Positions 28,271-38,413 are shown, numbered from the stretch's first letter. The stretch: 64,000 nucleotides of DNA from Rhynchopus sp. YZ270_cl-10 (GCA_964035575.1 OZ037899.1:186001-250000); one strand, 5' to 3'. Translations and numbers: made by a program. The notes: generated by a model from the sequence alone, not told the origin.

Positions 28271-28313
<43 letters not shown>

Positions 28314-28314
<1 letters not shown>

Positions 28315-29302
28315 GTGTTGTTCAACTTAGCCCTAGGCTCGCTTTTTTTATCTACATCCAGTGACAGAGGGGGTACTTACTAGTCAAGCGAGTATGTAAA
28401 CAGCTAGATGTCCAGACAAGGGCACTTTACTATTGTACTGGCAAGACAGTGCCTGAAAACACAGTTAGTGGCACTAAAATAGAAAGCATGTGGGACAACT
28501 ACAACCAACACTTCCCTGCAAATAAGCAAAAGGGTAGTATGTGAGTGCAATTTTTCCCAAAAGGAAAAGGGGAGGGGATGGGACGGGAGGGTTGCTCTGT
28601 CTACCGGTGTAGTTTTATTTTGCTTTGTCTTGGGGAGGGGAGGGGAGGAGAAGGAGGGGATTGAGTGAGCCGTTTCCTCTGTAACACACAAACAAATAAA
28701 AAGGAAGTTCCATAATCTTTTTAGTAGTTTTCTTTTTGGTGAAAATTTTTGAGAACTTCAGTAAGTGTGACCTGACCCGACTGACTGACACCCAAAGGGT
28801 AAAACAACAATAACGCACAACAAAATCAACAACAACAATGGTGGGTCTCGTGCTTACCTGTGGTGGTTTTGAAAAATGAAAAATTGAAATTGACCTTCAC
28901 AAGGTAAAAATGAAAAACTAAAGGAGTGAAAAAAGGAACTCAAAGGACAAGAGTTCTGTACAAACTCTACTCTACTGCACAATCTATAAAAGTGGCCCAA
29001 TGGCTCCTGATGCCACTGGCCTGGCTCTTAGACAGGTCTTACTCCGAGACTGCCCTCTACCCTCAGAGCCTCGTCCAAGGGGTAAGGGCCGTCGCTGGGG
29101 TAGACCCGTCCTAGCCAGCAGCCAACCAAAAATATTAACAAATAGGAAGGGGGGCGGAAAGGGGGGAAAGGGGGGGGCAAACCCCAAAGGATGAAAAGAA
29201 CAAAAAACACAAAATAAAAAGGGTTAAAAATAAACATGGGGCAAACTGTCATTCTCTACACGCTTCTACACACACACTCTCACCCTCTAACTCTCTAACT
29301 CT
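28314..29302 (-). other. LINE 1 3' untranslated region
   Basis: This lies between the stop of the downstream LINE 1 ORF and the poly(A) tail. The distal 560 bp is the segment found again as truncated copies at 26376-26937 and 51335-51770. Near its end are CTCGCTT and, about 45 bases away, AAGCGAG, which could pair as a stem. No coding region is recognised. The proximal part is G/C-skewed with purine runs. Confidence 0.75.
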
Positions 29303-31648
29303 CTAATTCTTTTTATTCCCCTTTTTCCCCTTCCTTCCTCCGCTCTGTCTCCCCTTCTGTCCACCACCGCGACCATTGCGCCCTCTCTGCACCTCCTGGG
29401 GCGAGAGCACATGCTGCGTCGCTTGTGCCACTGCGTCGGTGAACACGTTCGACGTGTTGGACCTACCCTGAGCTGCATGGCGCTGGGGTCCTTTGGGAGC
29501 TGGGGAAGGAGCAGGTTGGGCGGAGGAGGTTGCATTGCCACGGCCTGCCGATGAGGAGGAGGAAGAAGTGGAGACTGCAGGTTGGGCGATGGAGGTTGTA
29601 GTGCCACGGCCTGCAGAGGTGGAGGAAGAAGAAGAAGAAGAGGAGGCTTGAGGTTGTCGGCCTATTCCCTCTCGAGCCGCTCGTGCCTCATTCTCCCTCC
29701 TTGTACTCTCCGCTGCAAAGGCCTGCCCCCTACTGCTCCGGTTGTCCGTCAGGGCATGCAACGTCGACTTTGCCTTGCACTTTTCCTGAACCGACCACTC
29801 ATGCAAACCCACCACCTTCATCACCTCATACCACTGAGTGAAAGTAGCGGTAGAGAGGGGGAGTGACAACAAGGGTCTGCCATCCTGTTTCTCTCCCTGA
29901 CGGTAGTGGAACAGGGAGATCCACTTCGTCACAGAAGAAGGCACCGGCGACCCCATGGTGAGGCACGGGAAAAGACCCCCCCTCTCCGTCCGCTCCTCCT
30001 CCGTCCACATCCAAGCCTCGCTCTGCGCCCTCAGCAATTCCCTCACCCTCGCTTGCTTCTTCTGGTCAGGGATGCCTTCCACTGACAGAGAATGCGAGCG
30101 ATCCGCCCCCTCCATCGCGGTGTCGAGGTCCTCCTCCTGCTCCTGCTCATCATCATCCATCTCCTCCACCTTCACACGCACCTCGGTGTCTGCCGCCTCG
30201 GCCTGTCGCCCCACCTCCTCCTCCAGCTGATCCCGAGAAGGGGTTCCCCAGCTGACCCTGCCTTCCCGAACGACGATGACCGCGCTGGTCTTGCCCCAGG
30301 TGTCGCAGTATCCGGCCTCCCCTGCTATCTTCCTAACCGCCTGACGGGCGACCACCGACTCCGGGCAATCACCGTCCCCCTCCCCGTTCCCACTCCACGG
30401 CTGCTGTGTCGCCCAGCAGTACAGGAACTCGCCCGGGCACGGAGAAGCACCTTGAGGACCAAAGAGAGCCATCCAGTCGCCGACACAGTCAGGTTCGGGT
30501 CCTTCAGGGTCGTCGCCCACCGCTCTCCGCACCGCATGGCAGGGGAGGAATAGCCGCCCTTCGCACACCACCCCAAAGCACCGCCCGTATGCCACCATGC
30601 GTTCTGCCTCCAGCTGTCGGGAGAGGTTCACCGCCGTCAACAACAGAGTGGTCGCCTTCTGCTCCGACTCATGCTTAGCTGCGATGGCGTAATGCCTCTC
30701 GCAGCGTTGCCTGTCATACTCCGCCCGGAGCGACTCTCCTGCTTCGGGGTGCCGATCGCAGTCTTCCAAGTACTGCGCATGCATCTTCTTCGCGTCCTCT
30801 GCGAGTTCCCGCTTGTGCCTGGCGGTCAGCTCCTCCACACGATGCCTGTCCGCCGCCTTCGCCTGGTCCAGACGCACATTCTGTTCCTCCAGGAAACGAC
30901 TCAACTCCTGCTGGCGGTCGCCAAAAGTGCCCCGAAGCGCGGCCAAATCCGGTCCCCACGACCGACGATGCTCCCGCCGTACCTCCAGGGCTTGCTGCCA
31001 CGCGTCCGACGCACGCTGCAACGCTTCCTTCTTCTCCTGGTCCGCCTTTTGTTGTTGCTGCTTCTGCTGTTTCCGTTGCTTCTCGTGCTTCTGCTGCTTC
31101 TGTTCTGCCTGCTGCCCCTCTTCGCCCGCCATTGGCATGTCTACCTCCTCGACGTCCTCGCCCTCGGGAGCTGGCACTGCTGGAGAAGGAGCCCGTTTAG
31201 GTGGTGGGTCTCCGCTCCCCTCCGCAGAGGCAGCCTGAGCCGGAACATTCGAGTGCAAAAAAGACAGGGCACTGAAATATTCCGCCCTGCCAATTTGCGA
31301 CAGAGGGCAGTGCTTGGACCCCTGAGCGCAGTGCAGACATGCCAAGCCACCACACGTGTGACAGCAGAAGTGTGCGTCCGACGCATCGAAGAGCTTGCTG
31401 CATTGTTCGCACTGCAGGAAAGTGTTCGACGCCTCCGCCTCCCTCGCTCCCACAAAAGCCATGGGGCGCTCTGACTGGCACTCCCCCTTACCACCTGTGG
31501 CCTCAAAAGACAGGATGTGCTGCTGCAGAGCCGGGTCCATGGTGAGGGGCTCGTAGTGTCCCGGGATACTGCCGGATCCATCTGCCGCATCCTGATCACC
31601 CGAGTGGAGGAGAAGGACCACTGCCTTAGGCCGTTTTCTTGGCACCAT
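29303..31648 (-). CDS. LINE 1 downstream ORF: end of OTU-2, Cys-rich finger, coiled coil, basic tail
   Basis: This 781-codon ORF starts with an ATG that overlaps the stop of the upstream LINE 1 ORF (TGATG, 31646-31650). Its first 35 residues end in GHYEPL (His31). They continue the OTU-like domain that begins in the upstream ORF, as alignment with the unbroken domain of LINE 2 shows. Residues about 80-114 hold CxxC, CxxC and further Cys/His, a cysteine-rich finger that LINE 2 shares. A Gln/Lys/Glu-rich stretch at about 180-345 looks like a long coiled coil. A later region around residues 560-640 resembles the end of LINE 2 (pattern WxxxF, then TxxxWY in LINE 1). The tail is Ser-rich, then Gly/Arg/Lys-rich and probably binds nucleic acid. 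The separate ORF could be made by stop-start reinitiation, or the split could be a frameshift mutation of a once single ORF. Confidence 0.75.
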   Translation of the reverse strand: MVPRKRPKAVVLLLHSGDQDAADGSGSIPGHYEPLTMDPALQQHILSFEATGGKGECQSERPMAFVGAREAEASNTFLQCEQCSKLFDASDAHFCCHTCGGLACLHCAQGSKHCPLSQIGRAEYFSALSFLHSNVPAQAASAEGSGDPPPKRAPSPAVPAPEGEDVEEVDMPMAGEEGQQAEQKQQKHEKQRKQQKQQQQKADQEKKEALQRASDAWQQALEVRREHRRSWGPDLAALRGTFGDRQQELSRFLEEQNVRLDQAKAADRHRVEELTARHKRELAEDAKKMHAQYLEDCDRHPEAGESLRAEYDRQRCERHYAIAAKHESEQKATTLLLTAVNLSRQLEAERMVAYGRCFGVVCEGRLFLPCHAVRRAVGDDPEGPEPDCVGDWMALFGPQGASPCPGEFLYCWATQQPWSGNGEGDGDCPESVVARQAVRKIAGEAGYCDTWGKTSAVIVVREGRVSWGTPSRDQLEEEVGRQAEAADTEVRVKVEEMDDDEQEQEEDLDTAMEGADRSHSLSVEGIPDQKKQARVRELLRAQSEAWMWTEEERTERGGLFPCLTMGSPVPSSVTKWISLFHYRQGEKQDGRPLLSLPLSTATFTQWYEVMKVVGLHEWSVQEKCKAKSTLHALTDNRSSRGQAFAAESTRRENEARAAREGIGRQPQASSSSSSSSTSAGRGTTTSIAQPAVSTSSSSSSAGRGNATSSAQPAPSPAPKGPQRHAAQGRSNTSNVFTDAVAQATQHVLSPQEVQRGRNGRGGGQKGRQSGGRKGKKGNKKN

Positions 31649-34600
31649 CAGAGAAGGCGGGCGAACTCGTTGAGGATGACCACAGATACCTCAAGAGCCT
31701 CCCCTGCCCCCGCCACTGCAATGGCATCCGCCCACGTACGCTGGTCTCCTCTGTCCCCACTCGTCATCAGCCGCTGCCAGACCCCAAAATTAGGGACAGC
31801 CGCACTCGACAGATCAGCGCGGCCCTGGACCTTCTTCACTGCCGCCTGGCGCAGACCCTCCACCGTCAAATCCGTGCGCCCGGTGGCGAAGAGCAAAGCC
31901 TCAAAAGCACAGTCCCCCGCCACAAACGACCAAGTCACCTTCGAGGCTCCCAGCTTGGCCGCCTGCTCCGTCGCCCGAGGCCTCTGCGCTGCCGGGCACT
32001 CACGCAAAAACTCCCACTCACGCACCACATCGAGACCAGGCCCTTCCGGAATCACGGTGGCCGAATCGAACCTCCCGGTCCGCTTCCTCGGTGGCTCCAC
32101 GTGGTCCGGCTTCACGTCCCTCTTGCGCTTCCCCTGCTGCTCCTCCGTTCGGTCTGCAGGACGACTCATATCGTCGTCAGGGTTCGCATCGTCACAGAGA
32201 GGTTCCACGGCCCCTGCACTGCGGCGTCCAAACCGGTCCATGTCCTCTGCAGACGGTGCCACATCTACCTCCACACACGGCTCCCGCTTCAGGGTGGCAA
32301 TCCCTACACACATAGCACCCCGCTCCAGAAAGGAAGATGCGACCTTTTTCTGGTACGCCACCGCAATGCTCTCCCGGATGCGCAACTCTGCCGACCCTGT
32401 CAGGTGCGACGTCTGTCCCGTCGTCAGGCCTCCAAGCTGCGCAATCAAGAGGTTCGCCTCGTCGCCTGCACCCCCGAAGGCTTCAAACACAATAGGGGAG
32501 AACTTGGTATTGATCTTGTTCAAATCCCGCTCGTGCTTCTCCCGTTTGACCTGGCCCTGGTTCTTCGCCGACCAGCCCACAAACTTCGAGGCCCCTGTTC
32601 TGTAGGAAGGCAAGGTGGGGCACACGTGGGTGATGTCCAAACAACGAGGTCCATTTTCCGCCACTCCTACTGGGAGGTAGACGTCGCCTGGCCGCTTCTT
32701 CGACTCCAACTCCACTCGCACGGTCTCCTCCAAAGCAGGGTCCAAGCCCGCCCCTTGAGCAGCTCGGTACACCGAATCCCGCAAGGCGTTGTGGCGGGCG
32801 ACGCGGTGTTTGGAGTAGGGGCAGCCAAAGGTGTGGTCGCCAAAGGAGTCCATGACAACCCTTTTCTGCCCCCCCTGACATGCCGAGCAAGTCGTTCCCT
32901 CCGCATGGATGGCCACCCCTAGTCGGAAACGGGTCACAACCGCAAAATCCGCTGAAGACATCTGGTTCCTTGCTGAGGGTGTCGCCGTGAGGTACGTCCC
33001 GGAAAGCGGCAGGAGAAGGGACTTCATCCGTGCTCGGTCTCGCATGCAGAGCTGTTGCATCAACTTGTCTGCCTGGGCGTCAATCACCGCAGATGACAGA
33101 CTCTGCTGCTCCAGGATCTTCTTCGGCTGGGCCCTGTCCACGTGAAACGCCACCGGTACCCTGGAGTTGTACTCCTCAGCCGCGCTGTTCCATCTCTCCT
33201 CATCCCAGGTGAAGGCAGGGTCCAAGGCCTGCGACAGTTGCAGGTTCCCTGACTGAGAGGCGAGGGACGCAGCTGTCCGATGGTCCACGGTGCGACGGAT
33301 ACCCAGCCCCCCAAGCGCCACAGGAAGCGCCGCCTGCGCCCTTGCCAACTCCGGCAGCGCCCCATCCGGGTCATGCAGAAGCGCAGCCAGGCACCTGTCG
33401 ATCAGGTCGTCAAAGGCCGTCAGGTACTCCGCGCACTGTGGGATCCCCCGCATGTAGAACACCATGCGGCAGTAGCCTTCGCAGTATCTCAGTACGTAGA
33501 AGGCTGCCTGGGAGTCCCCGAGGTCCACAAGGGCTTCCAGGTTGCGGCGGGAATCGTCCACCTTCTGGGCCATGTACTCCTCGCAGAAAGCCGCAGACCC
33601 AATGGGGATGCCCAAGAAGTCGAACCCATCCACATCCAACAGCCGGAACCCGCCTTCACCCATGGCGTCCTGTCCACCCTCATTCAACGTGAACCCCACG
33701 GCCTCGAGATCCTCCTTGGAGACGCCACCAGTGGAGATGAGCTCACACTTGTTCGCGTTCACCTCCAACCCCAGTTCGGAGCTACGAGTGCACAGAACCT
33801 GGTACGCCTCAAAAACCGCCTTAGGGGACCCCCGCAGAGAGCCGTCATCGAGGTACCACAAAGTCCCATCCAGGCCTGGGTGCCCCTTCAGCTCTAGCGC
33901 CATCTGGTGGATGGTCAGGGAGAAGAGAAGCGGGCCCAAGGGATCTCCTTGTTGAGCTCCGCGCTGTGACCTTATGGTATCTCCACCATAAAACAGGCTG
34001 GAGGGCTCCAGGTAACACCATCGCACCCATGGGGCCAGCTCGGGGAGGTTCGCGTCGACCGCTCTTAGCATCGACAGGCGGTCTACGCAGTTGAACGCGT
34101 TACGGTAGTCAATTTTCAAAATGACTTTACCTTTTCCGCGGTTGCGCACGGCGTACTGCGAGATAACATCAGTCGCCACTGCCGCCCCCCTTGCCGTTGC
34201 CACCCCCACCTGGTTCCCTCGAAGAAGAAGCGTCCTAGCAGGCACCCGCACTCGCGCCGACAGAATCTTTCCCACCAGTCTGCGGAGAGTGTCCCCAACC
34301 GCAATCGGTCGCACGTCCTCCTCCAGGCCCGGCCCCTTTGCAGGCTTCCGGAGAGCCACCAAGTTAGCGCCGGCGAAGAACTCAGCCACCTCCACTGGAG
34401 CATTTCCTCGTGCCAAAGACGTCAACACTGCGGCCAGCGCTGCCAAAGTGCCCTTAGCCCGCCTCTGTAGGCAAAGTGTACGAAGGTGCGCGCCCGTCAC
34501 GTTCGAGGGACCCGCCGCCGATGACTTCGGCATGCTCCGCAGGGCCTTCATCACCTCCACCACTGTCACCGGTGGGACCTCCTGAGGCTGGGGCCAATCC

Positions 34601-37014
34601 GCCTGCTCCAGGGCCTTGGAGTCGGCAGCGGCTGGGTGCTTCGTCTGAAGCTTTTCCAGCGTCGCCGGTGTCTGTGGGGCGAGGCCGTCGCTGGTAGCGC
34701 AAGACATGGCCTGGCTCGGGAGTCCTGCTCTCGCTTTGGCGATGGTGCGCTTCCGTCTCCCTTCGTCAGTGTCCTCATCCGACCACCCAGAGGGCCTTGG
34801 CTTCCGCTCCTCTACCGTTTGCTCCCACAGGGCGACATACTGGCCAGCCTTCCAAGCCTCCAAGTCCTTCCCCCAGGTGCTCGTCAAACGTCGCTCCTGG
34901 TCCTTGCCCCCTCGTTCTGTCCGTGTCCGGTGCAACACAGTGAAGAACAGTGCAAGGCGCTTCCATGCCACCTCGTCTTGGTACTCAAGGATGTCCATAA
35001 GAACCCTCAGGAAGAGCTCGCTGTACAGCTGCAGGTGTTTGTCTGGGCACCCGCCCTTCAGCTGGATCCTGGTGGTCCCCATGACTTCAAAGGAGGGGAG
35101 GTCATCCTGATCTGTCAGCATTCCTCGACTGGAGGGAGACGGGGCGGTGAAGCCTTCTTCGCCAAAGTGCACCGTACAGGTGTTGCAGACCTCCTTGCTC
35201 TGCGGCAATAGCATGTCGCACTGATCGTTCGCACAGCGCGACATGCCCAAGTGGCCCAACAGCTCGTCGGGGATGTACGCCCCATCCGCCTGGTGGCGAC
35301 GCATGTGCTGCAGCAAGCCCTTACGAGACAGGCCCCCGACCGCATCACTCGAAGACAAAATTCCCGCTCTGCATCCATCAAAGGGGCAGAACACCCGATC
35401 CGCATTGATGTGTCCCAGCTTGGTAGCCAGGGGGGCGGTGGTGGTGGTGTTGGTGGGGATGATGCCATCCAAATGCGCTGTGTCCAGCACTGCCTGCCGA
35501 GCCTCCTTCCTCATCTTCTCTGCCATCCCCTCCTTGGTCTTCCCCACCTCCGGGACAAGCTCCACTGCCTCAAAGTGAGAGTCACAGAGAGCGATGACGA
35601 CCGTGGGAAGTTTCGCTTGGAAGCTCTCCGCGTACGACTTGGCGACTCTTTTGCTACCAGGGGTGATGCGCACGAGGGGGTTCTCTTCCGACGCCTGCAC
35701 CACCACGATGTTGATGCGGGATGCTGTCGCGGTGAGCTGAAGCCCCAAGTGGTTGAGGTGGGCCTCGCCGGTCACACCATTGGCAAACTCCGTCATGGCC
35801 TCCTGCGACCCCAGCACCTGCACCAGGCGGTTCGACACCTCCACTGCTGTGTCATACAGCTGCTTGCGCATTGCCCTCACGTCCGGCTGCGTGTCGTGGT
35901 CCCAGAGGTGTAGTGCCACATAACCACAATCATTAGTAGACACGTTGGGGATGCGTTTAGCTCCAAACTTCGCCAGAGTCGCGTCCACAGACACCGCCTG
36001 CTCTGTATACGCAGGAGCGTTCACGTTTGCGCACCCACCGGTCAACGCAAACGGGGACAAGCTTACCGGGTGCTCCGGATCAGCAGGGGCAGGGCGCAGG
36101 TCCCAGGGCGTCACCGCTCGCCACAACAACGACAGCAAGACCAGTAGGGACACCGCCAGCATGCCAAATGCCATCCCGATCCTACGAGTCCACCTGCGTG
36201 CTGCCACACGGCGCACCTCCAAGAGAAGAACCCAGCCAAGTGGGCGCGCGACGCCGACCAGTGCCACAAAACCCGCCAAACAACCACCTGCGGACCATGC
36301 AACCCACACCCACTCGGCTGCACGCACCGACAACTGACCCACCCCCATCACACTGGCTCTCACCAAGCTGGCAGCCACTCGGATCCCTCCGGTCCATCGG
36401 TGCACTCGCTCGCTCGCCCCTTCCAGCCACCGCCACCCCCTGCGTGCGCGGCACAGTCCCCGCAGCAGACCCACCCCCAGCACCTCCGCGTCCCGAAACA
36501 GCGCACAACCCAAAGCATGTGGCGCTGACCTCCCAAGCTCAGACCCCACAAAAACCAGAACCCAGATGGCCACACACTGCAAAGCACCTCTCAACGCATC
36601 GGCGACCCTGATCCTGCGGAAAACTGGGTGCGCTGCCGGGGAGGGCGGACGATTGCAGGGCGCCTTGCGCCGACGGAGCCTGCCCGCCTGTGACTTGGTC
36701 CAGTTCAAGGACCGGTGTCCTCGTCGCGTCCTCCTGGTCCTCCTGCCCACCAGCCACAAAATGAGATGACTGAGGGTAGGGGCGCGTCTGTCCTTCCACA
36801 GATCCAGGACCGCGAACGACACAAACACTCCCCACTCAGGTGCCTCGGCTACCCAGCAGGGGTCAGGCTGACGCAAGGAGGTGAAGACCTCCCAGAGGTT
36901 GCACCACCAGTCGAACCAAAACTCTATCTGTACACACCCCTTTTGCCACACCCGCATCATCACACAGCCACTCTGTCCTTCTCGCCCCGCAAGGCTGACC
37001 CCGAACACCAGCAT
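31648..37014 (-). CDS. LINE 1 main ORF: TM-rich leader, OTU-1, zinc fingers, RT, RLE, start of OTU-2
   Basis: The frame is open from beyond 38172 to the stop at 31648-31650. I choose the ATG at 37014 because LINE 2 has the same MLVFG start in the nearly identical leader; this gives about 1788 aa. Numbering from it: hydrophobic segments at about 142-160, 236-268 and 280-301; OTU-like protease 1 with NDCGY (Cys363) and SHFE (His480); a C2H2 finger from Cys543 and nearby CxxC pairs; RT with GAQQGDP and YLDDG (1054-1058); a CCHC motif at 1376-1398; an endonuclease core with RPGD (Asp1444) and CLDIT (Asp1460); and the start of a second OTU-like domain at GDCAF (Cys1702). The frame ends 86 residues later inside that domain. 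RT plus RLE serve target-primed reverse transcription. The protease roles are inferred, possibly polyprotein processing or deubiquitination. Confidence 0.82.
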   Translation of the reverse strand: MLVFGVSLAGREGQSGCVMMRVWQKGCVQIEFWFDWWCNLWEVFTSLRQPDPCWVAEAPEWGVFVSFAVLDLWKDRRAPTLSHLILWLVGRRTRRTRRGHRSLNWTKSQAGRLRRRKAPCNRPPSPAAHPVFRRIRVADALRGALQCVAIWVLVFVGSELGRSAPHALGCALFRDAEVLGVGLLRGLCRARRGWRWLEGASERVHRWTGGIRVAASLVRASVMGVGQLSVRAAEWVWVAWSAGGCLAGFVALVGVARPLGWVLLLEVRRVAARRWTRRIGMAFGMLAVSLLVLLSLLWRAVTPWDLRPAPADPEHPVSLSPFALTGGCANVNAPAYTEQAVSVDATLAKFGAKRIPNVSTNDCGYVALHLWDHDTQPDVRAMRKQLYDTAVEVSNRLVQVLGSQEAMTEFANGVTGEAHLNHLGLQLTATASRINIVVVQASEENPLVRITPGSKRVAKSYAESFQAKLPTVVIALCDSHFEAVELVPEVGKTKEGMAEKMRKEARQAVLDTAHLDGIIPTNTTTTAPLATKLGHINADRVFCPFDGCRAGILSSSDAVGGLSRKGLLQHMRRHQADGAYIPDELLGHLGMSRCANDQCDMLLPQSKEVCNTCTVHFGEEGFTAPSPSSRGMLTDQDDLPSFEVMGTTRIQLKGGCPDKHLQLYSELFLRVLMDILEYQDEVAWKRLALFFTVLHRTRTERGGKDQERRLTSTWGKDLEAWKAGQYVALWEQTVEERKPRPSGWSDEDTDEGRRKRTIAKARAGLPSQAMSCATSDGLAPQTPATLEKLQTKHPAAADSKALEQADWPQPQEVPPVTVVEVMKALRSMPKSSAAGPSNVTGAHLRTLCLQRRAKGTLAALAAVLTSLARGNAPVEVAEFFAGANLVALRKPAKGPGLEEDVRPIAVGDTLRRLVGKILSARVRVPARTLLLRGNQVGVATARGAAVATDVISQYAVRNRGKGKVILKIDYRNAFNCVDRLSMLRAVDANLPELAPWVRWCYLEPSSLFYGGDTIRSQRGAQQGDPLGPLLFSLTIHQMALELKGHPGLDGTLWYLDDGSLRGSPKAVFEAYQVLCTRSSELGLEVNANKCELISTGGVSKEDLEAVGFTLNEGGQDAMGEGGFRLLDVDGFDFLGIPIGSAAFCEEYMAQKVDDSRRNLEALVDLGDSQAAFYVLRYCEGYCRMVFYMRGIPQCAEYLTAFDDLIDRCLAALLHDPDGALPELARAQAALPVALGGLGIRRTVDHRTAASLASQSGNLQLSQALDPAFTWDEERWNSAAEEYNSRVPVAFHVDRAQPKKILEQQSLSSAVIDAQADKLMQQLCMRDRARMKSLLLPLSGTYLTATPSARNQMSSADFAVVTRFRLGVAIHAEGTTCSACQGGQKRVVMDSFGDHTFGCPYSKHRVARHNALRDSVYRAAQGAGLDPALEETVRVELESKKRPGDVYLPVGVAENGPRCLDITHVCPTLPSYRTGASKFVGWSAKNQGQVKREKHERDLNKINTKFSPIVFEAFGGAGDEANLLIAQLGGLTTGQTSHLTGSAELRIRESIAVAYQKKVASSFLERGAMCVGIATLKREPCVEVDVAPSAEDMDRFGRRSAGAVEPLCDDANPDDDMSRPADRTEEQQGKRKRDVKPDHVEPPRKRTGRFDSATVIPEGPGLDVVREWEFLRECPAAQRPRATEQAAKLGASKVTWSFVAGDCAFEALLFATGRTDLTVEGLRQAAVKKVQGRADLSSAAVPNFGVWQRLMTSGDRGDQRTWADAIAVAGAGEALEVSVVILNEFARLL

Positions 37015-37034
37015 ACCTCGCTCACCACCCCCTA

Positions 37035-38085
37035 GGTTGTTGTCGCTGATGTTGTTGCTGCGTCTGCTGTTGATGTTGGTGCTGCTGTTGGACCTGCTGT
37101 TGGAACTGCTGCTGCAGAAGTCTTTGGAACTGCAGTTGAAACTGCTGTTGTGCCTGCTGTTGGAACTGCTGCTGGAACTGCTTTTGGAGACGCTGTTGGA
37201 ACCGCTGCTGCAGAAGTCTGTGGAACTGCTGTTGAAACTGCTGTTAAGCCTACTGTTGGAACTGCTGTTGGACCTGCCGTTAGAGCTGCTGCCGCAGAAG
37301 TCCTTGCTGATGAAACTGCTGTTGTGCCTGCTGTTGTGCCTGTTGCTGGAACTGCTTTTGGAAACGCTGTTGGAACTGCTGCTGCAGAAGCCATTGGAAC
37401 TGCTGTTGAAACTGCTGTTGTTGTGCCTGCTGTTGGAACTGCTGATGGACCTGCCGTTGGAGCTGCTGCCGCAGAAGTCCTTGCTGATGAAACTGCTGTT
37501 GTGCCTGCTGTTGTGCCTGTTGCTGGAACTGCTTTTGGAAACGCTGTTGGAACTGCTGCTGCAGAAGCCATTGGAACTGCTGTTGAAACTGCTGTTGTTG
37601 TGCCTGCTGTTGGAACTGCTGCTGGACCTGCTGTTGGAACCGCTGCTGCAGAAGTCTGTGGAACTGCTGTTGAAACTGCTGTTAAGCCTACTGTTGGAAC
37701 TGCTGTTGGACCTGCCGTTAGAGCTGCTGCCGCAGAAGTCCTTGCTGTTGAAACTGCTGTTGTTGAGCCTGCTGTTGGAACTGCTGATGGACCTGCCGTT
37801 GGAGCTGCTGCTGCAGAAGTCTTTGGAACTGCAGTTGAAACTGCTGTTGTGCCTGCTGTTGGAACTGCTGCTGGAACTGCTTTTGGAAACGCTCGTGGAA
37901 CTGCTGCTGCAGAAGCCGTTGGAACTGCTGTTTAAACTGCTGTTGTGCCTGCTGTTGGAACTGCTGTTGGACCTGCTGTTGGAACCGCTGCTGCAGAAGC
38001 CTTTGGAACTGCTGGTGAAAAAGCTGTAGAGCCTGCTGTTGGAACTGCTGCTGTAAAGGCCTTTGGAACTGCTGCTGCTGCACAC
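37035..38085. repeat. CTG/TTG-rich minisatellite in the LINE 1 5' region
   Basis: About 1 kb is built of diverged units such as GTTGGAACTGCTGCTG and GCAGAAGTC. Several larger blocks recur; for example the stretch near 37290-37400 recurs near 37480-37590. The minus-strand frame through it encodes Ser/Asn-rich repeats, and other frames give Leu-rich or Ala/Thr/Val-rich repeats. All look like by-products of the repeat. LINE 2 has a different repeat at the equivalent place (50137-50500). Confidence 0.85.
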
Positions 38086-38413
38086 CAGGGGTGATACTGG
38101 GACCCCACCCAGGACTCCGAAGATTTCGTTTTTGCTGCTATCACAGTTGCAGCCACTGATGTGGTTGGGCATACATTGCCTCTTTTTGGGGATATCATGG
38201 GGGGAAGGGGGGTGTGGGTTGTTATGACAACAGTTCTTTGCTTTGTTGCCTCCACACACGTTTTTGTTGCTGCTATCAAAGCTGCAGCTGCTTGGGTTGT
38301 TGGGCTCAAGAGGCCTCTTTTTGGGGTAAAAAAGGGGGGGAAGGGGGCTCCTGCTACTGCTGTTGATGCAGCTTAAGTTGTTGCTCCTGTTGCTGCTGTT
38401 GCTGCTGCTGTTG
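38086..38413 (-). other. LINE 1 5' region with repeated leader motifs
   Basis: This holds two related blocks, near 38136-38215 and 38265-38345, each with GCTGCTATCA, then GCCTCTTTTTGGGG and a G run. A third relative lies in LINE 2 near 50505-50590. They may be promoter or leader modules. The minus-strand frame is open through here (first in-frame ATG at 38172), but I do not think translation starts this far upstream. Confidence 0.5.

Noticed and set aside
30671-32922. Plus-strand ORFs of 267-427 codons opposite the LINE 1 coding region
   Set aside because: They are antisense to RT, RLE and coiled-coil coding sequence, G/C-rich, and without recognisable motifs.
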